64,000 nt of DNA from assembly GCA_050950645.1 (NCBI GenBank), contig JBMNHZ010000014.1, positions 66,058 to 130,057 of the forward strand, written 5' to 3'. The translations under genes were made by a program, and so were the position numbers. Within the stretch, counting starts at the first letter, position 1. Every line of letters begins with the position of its first letter. The notes under the pieces were generated by a model that was not told the DNA's origin, searched no databases, and saw nothing but the letters and a program-made list of their open reading frames with translations. Positions 44,114 to 52,525 of the stretch are shown here, in pieces. The DNA comes from BRH-c25 sp012519325 (GTDB lineage: Bacteria > Bacillota > Clostridia > Lutisporales > Lutisporaceae).

Positions 44114-45277
44114 TTATTCCAAAGGCTCCATCTCCAGGAATGCGGATATCCTGGTCTTAATCTGGCCAATATCTGATTTGGAATAATCTGTTTCAATGGC
44201 CATGTAAGGGAGTCCGGCTCCGTTTACAATCTTCTTGATTTCTCTTTTTTCCACACTGTAAGTGTGACAGGCTTGCAGGACAATTTCCATTACACCGTCA
44301 ACTCTGAATTCCTTCAACAATTCCGGCAGCATCTGTATACGCTGGATATTTGGGGACATTACAGAACATCCTATTTTAAGATATCTTTCAGCTATAGCCT
44401 TGACAATATCCTGAGCACCTTCGTCCACAAGATGCCTTACCGGCTTCACACCTCCGCAATTCTCAAAGCAGACGACCACTCCGCCGCTGCTTTCTATAGT
44501 GTTTACAACCTTGTCCAGGACTCCACCGATAGGACAGCCTGTTACAAGAATCCTTTTTGAATCCTTTGAAACTGGTCTGTTTCCGCGCTGATAAGCTTCT
44601 TTGGTATTGTCAATAAGCTCCCGAAGCTTGCTGCAGTTTTCTTCCAAGTCAAAGCTGAAGCCGGAGCCTTCAATTACCTTATACATATCAAAGCCTTTCA
44701 GAGGTGGAGGATCCAGTTTACCAAGCTCAAATAGCTCATTATACAAGCTTCTTTGAAGGTTCCTTTTAAGAACGGCTTTTTTGAGTTTTTCATCAGTTAT
44801 TTCTACACCGAACCTCTTCTCCAGCTCTTTAATAAGCAAATGAAGTTCCTTTTCCCACATACCGAGGGTATATTCCCTATCTATACCCTGAGGCAGCTGC
44901 ATTATGTAAGTATCCTTGAATTCGCCCAGCAGCTCGTACATTTTTTTCTTTCCGTCGCAAGTGGTTTCGCCGATTATTATATCGGAGAAATAGGTATAAG
45001 GGCATTTCTCTGTTAAAGCAAAGCCATAACTGGATTTGATCAAGGGGCACAGGTTTCTTGGAAGATCCGCCTCGGCATCAATAATGGTTTCTTCACTCAT
45101 GCCGCATAGCCCTACTGTATAAAGCCCTGCTGCATCAAGTATTTCAGTCGGGGTAAAGGTGCAGAATATACCGGCAACCTTTCCGCCCTTCTCTTTTATC
45201 TGCTTGACTTTTAGAAAGCCCTGTCTTCTGGCATCGGCAAACTCATCGAATCTGCCCGGTAAATCTAAAAACGACAT
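44114..45277 (-). CDS. Double-cubane-cluster-type reductase (2-hydroxyacyl-CoA dehydratase family)
   Basis: A 387-residue iron-sulfur protein of the HgdB/FldB/BcrB superfamily. It is encoded alone with an activase rather than with a second dehydratase subunit, which is the arrangement of double-cubane-cluster proteins (ATP-dependent reductases of small molecules). Cys residues fall at the family positions: GIFCTFTP near 38, NLCPLIKSSYG near 96, ETTCDGKKKM near 125, and VTGCPIGG near 250 followed by CFENCGGVKP. The substrate is unknown. The activase gene precedes it by 16 bases, so the pair is one operon. Confidence 0.82.
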   Translation of the reverse strand: MSFLDLPGRFDEFADARRQGFLKVKQIKEKGGKVAGIFCTFTPTEILDAAGLYTVGLCGMSEETIIDAEADLPRNLCPLIKSSYGFALTEKCPYTYFSDIIIGETTCDGKKKMYELLGEFKDTYIMQLPQGIDREYTLGMWEKELHLLIKELEKRFGVEITDEKLKKAVLKRNLQRSLYNELFELGKLDPPPLKGFDMYKVIEGSGFSFDLEENCSKLRELIDNTKEAYQRGNRPVSKDSKRILVTGCPIGGVLDKVVNTIESSGGVVVCFENCGGVKPVRHLVDEGAQDIVKAIAERYLKIGCSVMSPNIQRIQMLPELLKEFRVDGVMEIVLQACHTYSVEKREIKKIVNGAGLPYMAIETDYSKSDIGQIKTRISAFLEMEPLE

Positions 45278-45293
45278 TGTATACCTCCTATGA

Positions 45294-46067
45294 TTATTTT
45301 ATTGATTTAGCAGATAAAGCGGCTCCTAATGCTCCTGCATACCTTCCGTTCTGATTTGACAATACTCTTATGCCCAACTTGTCAGATAGGGATTCTATTA
45401 TATAATCGCTTTCACAAAGGCCTCCGGTAAGATATATTCGTGTATTATCGGCAGAAAGCTTGCCGCATAATGACTTAACCTTGTTAGTGATGGAATCCAC
45501 TATTCCGTATGCAATATCCTCCTTTGAGTGTCCGCTTCCGATAAGGCTTACAACCTCTGATTCGGCAAAAACGGTACACATGGAGCTGATGCTGACCCCT
45601 GATCCTGACCTCGCCAGATTACATAGCTCTGAAAGCCCAACACCCAGCGTACTCGCCATGATTTCAAGGAAACGTCCTGTTCCGGCGGAACATTTGTCAT
45701 TCATAATAAAGTCAATTACCTGACCTTTCATAATGCTTATTATTTTTGTATCCTGGCCACCGATATCAATTACTGTACAAGTATCGTCTTCGTATAAAAA
45801 AGCTGCCCCTTTTCCATGGCAGGTTATTTCGGTAATGGTCTTGTCGGCATAAGGGACTGAAATACGCCCATAGCCGGTTGCCACAAATTTGCTGCATTCA
45901 GAGTTGATGCCGGCTTCAGCAAGCTCTCTCCTTATCTTCTCTGCAGTATCAACACTGCTCCAGCCTGTTGGCATGACATTCCTGCAAATCACATCATTAC
46001 TACCGTCCAATACAATGACTTTTGCAGAGGTTGAGCCTATATCAATACCAGTATAATACAATTTCAT
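45294..46067 (-). CDS. Acyl-CoA dehydratase activase / DCCP activator (BadF/BadG/HgdC family)
   Basis: A 257-residue ASKHA-fold ATPase. GIDIGSTSAKVIVLDGS near residues 7-23 and VIDIGGQDTKIISI near 98-111 bind ATP; DKCSAGTGRFLE near 123 and SSMCTVFAESEVVS near 161 give the two Cys that hold a [4Fe-4S] cluster between the subunits of the dimer. It uses ATP hydrolysis to push an electron into its partner enzyme, the double-cubane protein encoded immediately downstream. Confidence 0.92.
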   Translation of the reverse strand: MKLYYTGIDIGSTSAKVIVLDGSNDVICRNVMPTGWSSVDTAEKIRRELAEAGINSECSKFVATGYGRISVPYADKTITEITCHGKGAAFLYEDDTCTVIDIGGQDTKIISIMKGQVIDFIMNDKCSAGTGRFLEIMASTLGVGLSELCNLARSGSGVSISSMCTVFAESEVVSLIGSGHSKEDIAYGIVDSITNKVKSLCGKLSADNTRIYLTGGLCESDYIIESLSDKLGIRVLSNQNGRYAGALGAALSAKSIK

Positions 46068-46250
46068 CTCCCGCCTTTCCCAGTATCAATTATATATTAT
46101 ATTGCGGATTCTGTTTATTTGTCTTTTCTATAGTGATATACTCAAGTATTAGATATTCCTATAATGGGTTAATATTATAGTCCGTTGAATCCTTTTCATT
46201 GTGCCTTTGACAAAAGTTTTTTAGAGAGAGAATATTTTATAAAAATGTAG

Positions 46251-46305
46251 CACCTCAGAATATTATTACTAATTCTTGGATAAATTAGTAATAATATCGG
46301 AGGTG
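46251..46305 (+). promoter_or_regulatory. Hairpin covering the ribosome binding site of yaaL
   Basis: CACCTC (46251-46256) pairs with GAGGTG (46300-46305), which is the Shine-Dalgarno sequence of the next gene, and inside it ATATTATTACTAAT (46260-46273) pairs exactly with 46284-46297 over a 10-base loop. TTTTATTT follows, so the same structure could act as a terminator. Either way translation or transcription of yaaL-bofA would be reduced when it folds. Confidence 0.6.
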
Positions 46306-46313
46306 TTTTATTT

Positions 46314-46604
46314 ATGTCCACAAATCTTGCAGATAGGGAGCCTAAGAAAAGCAAGCAGTTAGAGGATATTATAGACTATTTACTGGATAGTATAAGGGGC
46401 ACTAGAGAAAGGGACGAAAATATGGAACTTATAAGTACGATACTTAAAGTAAAGCAGGAAATGCATGATGCACAGAGCTATTTTGACAGTGTAACTGCCC
46501 CTGAGCTTGTAGATCATGCAATATACAGGATGGAAGCTGCCAAAGCGCAATATGTTTACCTGTTAAAGCTCGCAAAGGATAAGGGGCTCAGTATGAACAT
46601 ATAG
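46314..46604 (+). CDS. YaaL-like DUF2508 protein
   Basis: A 96-residue soluble, helical, highly charged protein. LEDIIDYLLDSIRGTRERDE then VKQEMHDAQSYFDSVTAPEL and a YRMEAAKAQYVYLL segment match the DUF2508/YaaL family, which in Bacillus and Clostridia sits between recR and bofA. Function is not established. GGAGGTG lies eight bases before the ATG but is buried in a long hairpin. bofA follows after about 100 bases. Confidence 0.82.
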   Translation: MSTNLADREPKKSKQLEDIIDYLLDSIRGTRERDENMELISTILKVKQEMHDAQSYFDSVTAPELVDHAIYRMEAAKAQYVYLLKLAKDKGLSMNI

Positions 46605-46706
46605 ATGATTTAGAATGAAAAAGCTGTACAAAACTTGTAATAAAATACGAAAATAATAATATAAATAAGCATACGATCTTAATTGCTTGACAAGGGGGGA
46701 TTATGG

Positions 46707-46976
46707 TTGCCACAGGTAGATATATTCTCAATACTGGCAGTATTTCTTGCCATAGGGACTGTATATGTTATAGGTGTTTTGCTGGTCCTGCCTATTAAAA
46801 TTATTGTCAAGCTTGTGATAAATGGGATTATTGGGGCTGCTGCATTATTTGCAATTAATATTTTCAGTGGACTTACAGGCCTTTCTATAGGAATAAACCC
46901 AATTACTGCGCTGATTGCAGGATTTTTAGGAATTCCCGGAATAATACTTCTGTTGTTTCTGCAATATATTTTGTAG
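46707..46976 (+). CDS. bofA: Pro-sigma-K processing inhibitor BofA
   Basis: An 89-residue membrane protein with about two to three hydrophobic segments that inhibits the SpoIVFB protease until late sporulation. The C-terminal GLSIGINPITALIAGFLGIP is the family signature. The TTG at 46707, after GGGGGG with seven bases spacing, gives the usual length; an upstream TTG at 46683 lies before the site. It places the organism among endospore formers or their relatives. Confidence 0.88.
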   Translation: MPQVDIFSILAVFLAIGTVYVIGVLLVLPIKIIVKLVINGIIGAAALFAINIFSGLTGLSIGINPITALIAGFLGIPGIILLLFLQYIL

Positions 46977-47051
46977 CAAATTAAAGATATACTTCCTTGA
47001 TGAATAATAATCAATAAAAATTTGTAATTATAAAATTGACTAAAAAATAAC

Positions 47052-47102
47052 TAACTGCCTTTACCCGTTGAGAGACAAGGGTTAAGGCAGTTGGAATTTT
47101 TT
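47052..47102 (+). terminator. Terminator after bofA
   Basis: AACTGCCTT-ACCC pairs with GGGT-AAGGCAGTT over a loop of about 12 bases, followed by GGAATTTTTTG. Confidence 0.85.
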
Positions 47103-47122
47103 GACAGTTAATTGTTTTTGGT

Positions 47123-47151
47123 TTGACAATGTAATTAATGTTTAATATACT
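47123..47151 (+). promoter_or_regulatory. Sigma-A promoter of nifJ
   Basis: TTGACA (47123-47128), 17 bases, then TATACT (47146-47151). The near-consensus match fits strong expression of a central enzyme, with a leader of about 58 nt. Confidence 0.75.
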
Positions 47152-47215
47152 AAAGATGGCATTTTGTAAAAAAATAACTACATATAATCATAATTTAATA
47201 TTAGGGGGTTTGGCT

Positions 47216-50200
47216 ATGGCTAAAAAAATGAAAACAATGGATGGTAATGCTGCAGCCGCGCATGTCGCTTATGCGTTCACAGAGGTTGCAGCAATTTACC
47301 CAATAACACCGTCATCTACAATGGCTGAAAATGTTGATGAATGGTCTGCCCACGGGCTGAAGAACATTTTTGGCCAGAAAGTAAAGGTTGTTGAGCTGCA
47401 GTCGGAGGGAGGAGCTGCGGGAGCAGTTCACGGTTCACTGGCAGCAGGTGCATTGACTACAACTTTTACAGCATCGCAAGGTTTACTTCTTATGATACCC
47501 AATATGTATAAGATTGCCGGGGAATTATTGCCGGGTGTATTTCATGTATCCGCCCGTGCATTGGCAAGTCATGCACTCTCAATATTCGGCGATCATCAGG
47601 ACGTTATGGCAACAAGGCAGACAGGCTTTGCTTTACTTGCTTCCGGCTCAGTACAGGAAATAATGGACCTGGGCGGTATTGCTCACTTGGCTGCAATCAA
47701 ATCAAGAGTTCCCTTTTTACATTTCTTTGACGGCTTCAGAACTTCCAGTGAAGTTCAAAAGATTGAAGTAATGGATTATGCAGATCTGGAAAAACTTCTT
47801 GACAAGGAAGCATTGGATGAATTCAGGAAAAATGTTTTAAATCCGGAGCATCCGGTAACAAGAGGTACTGCTCAGAATCCGGATATATACTTCCAGGCAA
47901 GAGAAGCCTGCAACAAGTACTATGATGCAGTTCCAGACATAGTTGCAGACTATATGAAGGAAATAAGCAAATTGACAGGCAGAGAGTATAAGCCCTTTAA
48001 CTATTATGGAGCACCTGATGCTGAGAAAATAATAATAGCCATGGGTTCTGTGACAGATGTTATTGAAGAGACCGTAGATTATTTGATGGCAAAAGGTGAG
48101 AAAGTCGGAGTTGTAAAGGTTCATCTCTATAGACCCTTCTCAGAGAAATATTTCTTTGACGTACTTCCCAAAACAGTTAAGAAGATTGCTGTGCTTGACA
48201 GGACTAAAGAAGCAGGAGCAATCGGAGAACCATTGTACCTTGATGTTCGCTCAATGTTCTACAATAGAGAAAATGCGCCATTAATCGTAGGCGGAAGATT
48301 CGGCCTCGGCTCCAAGGATACAACACCGGCACAGATTAAGGCAGTATTTGATAATTTGAATACGGATAAACCTAAAAACGGATTTACTATAGGTATAATT
48401 GACGATGTTACAAATCTGTCTCTTGAAGTAAAAGGAAACATCAATACTGCTCCGGAGGGGACAATAAGGTGCAAATTCTGGGGTTTGGGATCCGACGGTA
48501 CGGTTGGAGCCAATAAGAGTGCAATAAAGATTATAGGCGATAAGACCGATCTATATGCTCAGGGATATTTCGCATATGACTCCAAGAAGTCAGGAGGCGT
48601 AACCATTTCCCATCTCAGATTCGGTAAGAAACCTATTAAATCTTCATATCTGATTGATGAGGCTGATTTCATAGCATGCCACAATCAAGCATATGTTCAT
48701 CAGTATGATGTATTAAAGGGCCTTAAGGATGGCGGTACCTTTGTATTGAACTGCAAGTGGAGCGAAGCGGAACTGGAAGAGAATCTGCCCGGAAGCATGA
48801 AGAAGTATCTGGCAGATCATAAAATCAAGTTCTACATAATCAATGCGACAGATATTGCAGTAGAAATCGGTCTTGGAAACAGAATCAACATGATAATGCA
48901 ATCTGCATTCTTCAAACTGGCCAATGTTATACCGATAGAAGATGCTGTTAAGTACCTGAAGGAATCCATTGAGGAAACCTACGGCAAGAAGGGCGATAAG
49001 GTAGTAAAAATGAATTACAGGGCCGTTGATGCAGGAACCGATGCACTTGTAAAGGTTAATGTTCCGGAAAGCTGGAGCAGTGCAAAGGAAGAAGCGGCAG
49101 CAGCAGTAGATGCCCCTGACTTTATAAAGAATGTGCTAATTCCAATGAACAGACAGGAGGGAGATACACTTCCTGTAAGTACATTTGTTGAGTACGCTGA
49201 TGGTCATTTGCCTATGGGAACCTCGGCTTACGAGAAGAGAGGCATAGCAGTCTTTGTTCCTGAATGGCAGAAGGATAAATGTATACAGTGCAATCAGTGC
49301 TCCTTTGTATGCCCCCATGCTGCAATCAGGCCGGTGCTTGTAACCGAAGAAGAAGCAATGAGGGCACCTACAGGCTTTGAAGCAGTAAAGGCTATAGGAA
49401 AAGGGTTTGAAGGAGTATCTTACAGGATGCAGGTAAGCCCGCTGGATTGCACAGGATGCGGGAACTGTGCGGACATATGCCCTGCAAAAGAAAAGGCACT
49501 TGTAATGAAGCCTCTTGAAACCCAAACTGAGAAAGAAGTTGCTAATTGGGACTATGCAATGACTGTATCTGTAAAGGATAATCTGACATCAAAGTCAACT
49601 ATTAAGGGGAGCCAGTTTGCACAGCCATATCTTCAGTTCTCCGGCGCATGTGCGGGCTGCGGTGAAACTCCATATATCAAGGTTGTAACTCAGCTGTTTG
49701 GTGATAGAATGATGATTGCAAACGCAACAGGATGTTCGTCAATCTGGGGTGCTTCTTCACCATCAACTCCGTACTGCACTGATGCAAACGGAAGAGGCCC
49801 GTCTTGGGGTAATTCCCTCTTTGAAGATAATGCAGAATACGGATATGGTATGGCAGTAGCTGTAAGACAGATAAAGGAAAAGCTTGCTGAGTTAATGACG
49901 GAAGCATTGGATCTGAATATGCCGAATGAATATAAGGAAGCATTCAAAGCATGGCTGGATGGCAAGGATGATGCAGATGCGAGCAAAGCAGCAGCAGAAA
50001 AGTTACTTCCGCTTCTTGATAATATGAATGCATTAAGCGGAAGAGCAAAGGAAATAGCAGTTGAAATAGCAGATAAGAAAGACCAACTTGTAAAGAAATC
50101 CATCTGGATACTGGGTGGCGACGGATGGGCATATGATATAGGCTATGGCGGACTTGACCATGTGCTGGCATCCGGAGAAAATGTAAATGTAATGGTATTT

Positions 50201-50746
50201 GATACAGAAGTATACTCCAACACCGGCGGGCAGTCCTCCAAGGCAACACCTGTCGGAGCGGTTGCAAAGTTTGCAGCCTCCGGTAAGAAGACCAAGAAGA
50301 AGGACTTGGGTATGATAGCAACCACATACGGATATGTATATGTTGCACAGGTAGGCATGGGTGCGGACAAGAACCAGTTCCTTAAGGCTATACAGGAAGC
50401 AGAGAAGTATGACGGACCGTCTCTCATAATCTGTTATGCTCCGTGTATCAACCACGGGCTTAAGGAAGGTATGGGAAGAACCCAGGCTAATACTGCCCAG
50501 GCTGTAGAAGCAGGATATTGGCACCTGTGGAGATATAACCCGGAACTTAAGAAGGAAGGAAAGAATCCTTTCATTCTTGACTCCAAGGAGCCAAAGGCAA
50601 GCTTCAGAGACTTCCTGATGAATCAGGTAAGATATTCATCCTTGGTAAGCTCTTTCCCCAAAGAGGCAGAAGAGCTCTTTGCAAAAGCGGAGAAGGAAGC
50701 AAAGGAAAAATACGAGAACTACAAGAAAATGGCAGAAGCTAAATAA
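47216..50746 (+). CDS. nifJ: Pyruvate:ferredoxin (flavodoxin) oxidoreductase, single-chain
   Basis: A 1176-residue cytoplasmic enzyme that oxidises pyruvate to acetyl-CoA and CO2 with reduction of ferredoxin. In order: the pyrimidine-binding/core domain (AYAFTEVAAIYPITPSSTMA near 18-37), the gamma-like domain (about 420-620), the ferredoxin domain with CIQCNQCSFVCP near 689 and CTGCGNCADICP near 745, the additional cluster region CAGCGET near 815, and the TPP-binding domain (GDGWAYDIGYGG near 966 and DTEVYSNTGGQSSK near 993). AGGGGG precedes the ATG at 47216; the longer frame lacks a site. It is monocistronic with its own promoter and terminator. Confidence 0.97.
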   Translation: MAKKMKTMDGNAAAAHVAYAFTEVAAIYPITPSSTMAENVDEWSAHGLKNIFGQKVKVVELQSEGGAAGAVHGSLAAGALTTTFTASQGLLLMIPNMYKIAGELLPGVFHVSARALASHALSIFGDHQDVMATRQTGFALLASGSVQEIMDLGGIAHLAAIKSRVPFLHFFDGFRTSSEVQKIEVMDYADLEKLLDKEALDEFRKNVLNPEHPVTRGTAQNPDIYFQAREACNKYYDAVPDIVADYMKEISKLTGREYKPFNYYGAPDAEKIIIAMGSVTDVIEETVDYLMAKGEKVGVVKVHLYRPFSEKYFFDVLPKTVKKIAVLDRTKEAGAIGEPLYLDVRSMFYNRENAPLIVGGRFGLGSKDTTPAQIKAVFDNLNTDKPKNGFTIGIIDDVTNLSLEVKGNINTAPEGTIRCKFWGLGSDGTVGANKSAIKIIGDKTDLYAQGYFAYDSKKSGGVTISHLRFGKKPIKSSYLIDEADFIACHNQAYVHQYDVLKGLKDGGTFVLNCKWSEAELEENLPGSMKKYLADHKIKFYIINATDIAVEIGLGNRINMIMQSAFFKLANVIPIEDAVKYLKESIEETYGKKGDKVVKMNYRAVDAGTDALVKVNVPESWSSAKEEAAAAVDAPDFIKNVLIPMNRQEGDTLPVSTFVEYADGHLPMGTSAYEKRGIAVFVPEWQKDKCIQCNQCSFVCPHAAIRPVLVTEEEAMRAPTGFEAVKAIGKGFEGVSYRMQVSPLDCTGCGNCADICPAKEKALVMKPLETQTEKEVANWDYAMTVSVKDNLTSKSTIKGSQFAQPYLQFSGACAGCGETPYIKVVTQLFGDRMMIANATGCSSIWGASSPSTPYCTDANGRGPSWGNSLFEDNAEYGYGMAVAVRQIKEKLAELMTEALDLNMPNEYKEAFKAWLDGKDDADASKAAAEKLLPLLDNMNALSGRAKEIAVEIADKKDQLVKKSIWILGGDGWAYDIGYGGLDHVLASGENVNVMVFDTEVYSNTGGQSSKATPVGAVAKFAASGKKTKKKDLGMIATTYGYVYVAQVGMGADKNQFLKAIQEAEKYDGPSLIICYAPCINHGLKEGMGRTQANTAQAVEAGYWHLWRYNPELKKEGKNPFILDSKEPKASFRDFLMNQVRYSSLVSSFPKEAEELFAKAEKEAKEKYENYKKMAEAK

Positions 50747-50762
50747 ATTACAAAACTATAAC

Positions 50763-50813
50763 AAAGGGGCTTCGCAAAACTACTTTACAAGTAGTTTGCG
50801 AAGCCCCTTTTTC
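50763..50813 (+). terminator. Strong terminator of nifJ
   Basis: AAAGGGGCTTCGCAAAACTAC and its near-perfect complement (to CCCCTTT) form a stem of about 20 bp around TTTACAA, ending in TTTTTC. Confidence 0.92.
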
Positions 50814-50817
50814 AAAA

Positions 50818-50865
50818 GGACATGGGGACGTGTCTTCGTCCCCGTGTCCTTCCCCGTGTCCCCAC
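50818..50865. repeat. REP-like palindromic repeat, copy C
   Basis: GGACATGGGGACG (50818-50830) pairs with CGTCCCCGTGTCC (50837-50849) over TGTCTT, followed by a partial unit CCCCGTGTCCCC. It belongs to the same family as the copies at 15953 and 23660. It abuts the first recognisable codons of the TetR gene. Confidence 0.75.
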
Positions 50866-51458
50866 TGGAGGTAGCAGAAGAAATCTTTGCAGAAGCTGGT
50901 TTTGACGGAGCCCGGGTAGATGATATTGCAACAAAGGCCGGTGTAAACAAAGCATTGATATACTATTATTTTGAAAGCAAGGATGCAATTCTGAATGAGC
51001 TTTTTGAAAAACTTATGGAGGACGGGAAAAAAGTGCAGAGCCGAGCCTTGGCCGACTGTCCGAATATGGACAAGGAAGATATTTTTATGGCGTTCATGGA
51101 AAAAAACCTGGAATTTGCAGTTTCACATAGGAATCTCATAAAAATAGCTATTGCTGAGTCTTTGAAGGCCAACTCAAAACACTCCGGCTTACTGGAAAGA
51201 TGCAGCATGATAATAGATACGGAATTAGATTATATTAAAAAAGAATATGAAAGAAAAGGCATTGCATTTCCCTACTCCGATAAAGAACTCACGGTGCTGG
51301 AATTTTTTACAGGGATAATGCCCATATTTAGCTTTGCAGCATACTATGACACCTTTTCAGATTATTATGATATAAGCGAGCTTGAATTAAAAGAATTCTT
51401 TTTGAAAGCCTTCAGATTGACCCATATGTCAGGTCATCAGAAGCTTTACGGGAAATAA
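50856..51458 (+). pseudogene. TetR/AcrR-family regulator with 5' end replaced by a repeat
   Basis: The reading frame encodes the body of a TetR regulator: DNA-binding helices VDDIATKAGVNKALIYYYF, then a ligand-binding domain of about 140 residues ending near MSGHQKLYGK. The usual N-terminal part before the first helix is missing; the frame instead runs into REP-like copy C, and no ribosome binding site precedes any start there (a GTG at 50856 is the nearest). Translation is therefore doubtful. It lies between nifJ and porGDAB, which it might have regulated. A functional, unconventionally initiated gene of 200 codons is the alternative. Confidence 0.6.
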
Positions 51459-51620
51459 AAAAATTTAAAATATATTAACTAAGTAGTTAGTTGATTATTT
51501 TACTGCCATAATTTCACAATATCATAGTATAAAGTAATAAAAGTATAAATAAAAGTATAAGGAATAGTACAAAATATTCAATATATGCAAGAAAGAAAAA
51601 TTTTGAAGGGAGGAAAGATT

Positions 51621-52199
51621 TTGGGCAAGCTGATAGAAATACGCTGGCATGGGCGCGGCGGCCAAGGGACAAAAACAGCTGCACTTCTCTTGGCGGATGC
51701 TGCTTTTAACACAGGAAAGTATATTCAAGGATTTCCTGAGTATGGTCCTGAGAGAATGGGGGCACCTATAACTGCCTATAACAGGATAAGCGACGAAAGG
51801 ATAAAAACTCATTCGAACATTTATGAGCCGGATTATGTGGTAGTGGTAGACGAGTCTCTGATCTCAGCAATTGACGTGACTTCCGGACTCAAAGAAACAG
51901 GGGCAATTATAATCAACACAGAGAAGAAACCTGAGGAGCTGAGGAGGCATTTAAAAGGATACAAAGGCAAAGTATGCACCATAGATGCAAGGAGGATATC
52001 CGAAGAGACCATAGGCAGGAATTTTCCCAACACACCTATGCTGGGCGCAGTAGTAGCAGTTAGCAGTATCATGGAGCCCCAGAAGTTTCTGGAGGATATG
52101 AAGGAGTCCTTTGCTCATAAGTTTAAAACAAAGCCGGAGATAATAGAAGGAAACATGAAAGCCATCGAACGGGCTATGCAGGAGGTGCAGGGGATATGA
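51621..52199 (+). CDS. porG: 2-oxoacid:ferredoxin oxidoreductase, gamma subunit
   Basis: A 192-residue subunit of a four-subunit pyruvate (or related 2-oxoacid) ferredoxin oxidoreductase. EIRWHGRGGQGTKTAALLLA near residues 6-25 and the block FPEYGPERMGAPITAYNRI near 40-58 are characteristic. The TTG at 51621, with GGGAGG before it, is preferred over an upstream ATG at 51585. It overlaps porD by four bases and opens the porGDAB operon. Confidence 0.9.
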   Translation: MGKLIEIRWHGRGGQGTKTAALLLADAAFNTGKYIQGFPEYGPERMGAPITAYNRISDERIKTHSNIYEPDYVVVVDESLISAIDVTSGLKETGAIIINTEKKPEELRRHLKGYKGKVCTIDARRISEETIGRNFPNTPMLGAVVAVSSIMEPQKFLEDMKESFAHKFKTKPEIIEGNMKAIERAMQEVQGI

Positions 52200-52510
52200 G
52201 CAGGAAAGCAAAAGAGATGACTCCTGAAGTGACCTGGCAGGAAATTACTCCGGGAGGAACTATATATGAGGCAGGTAATGCAGAAGGCTTTAAGACAGGA
52301 GACTGGAGATCCATGAGGACGGTATGGGTTGAAGAAAAATGCACCCAATGCATGCTATGCCCGCCGACATGTCCGGATACGGCAATTCCAGTCAAGGACA
52401 GCAAGAGGCTTGATTTTGATTATGACCATTGTAAGGGCTGTGGGGTATGCTTCAAAGTATGTCCCTTCGACGCAATAGATTTTATAAGAGAAGAGGACAA
52501 AGAAGAATAG
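52196..52510 (+). CDS. porD: 2-oxoacid:ferredoxin oxidoreductase, delta (ferredoxin) subunit
   Basis: A 104-residue 2x[4Fe-4S] ferredoxin subunit that carries electrons from the TPP site. The motifs are CTQCMLCPPTCP near residue 49 and CKGCGVCFKVCP near 79. It overlaps porG by ATGA, and porA follows after a short gap with its own AGGAGGTG. Confidence 0.93.
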   Translation: MSRKAKEMTPEVTWQEITPGGTIYEAGNAEGFKTGDWRSMRTVWVEEKCTQCMLCPPTCPDTAIPVKDSKRLDFDYDHCKGCGVCFKVCPFDAIDFIREEDKEE

Positions 52511-52525
52511 GAGGTGCAGGTATAT

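Noticed and set aside
50679..50855. Start of the TetR frame inside the nifJ 3' end
   Set aside because: The frame runs through the nifJ C-terminus, the terminator and the REP element, giving a peptide without TetR similarity, so it is open by chance.
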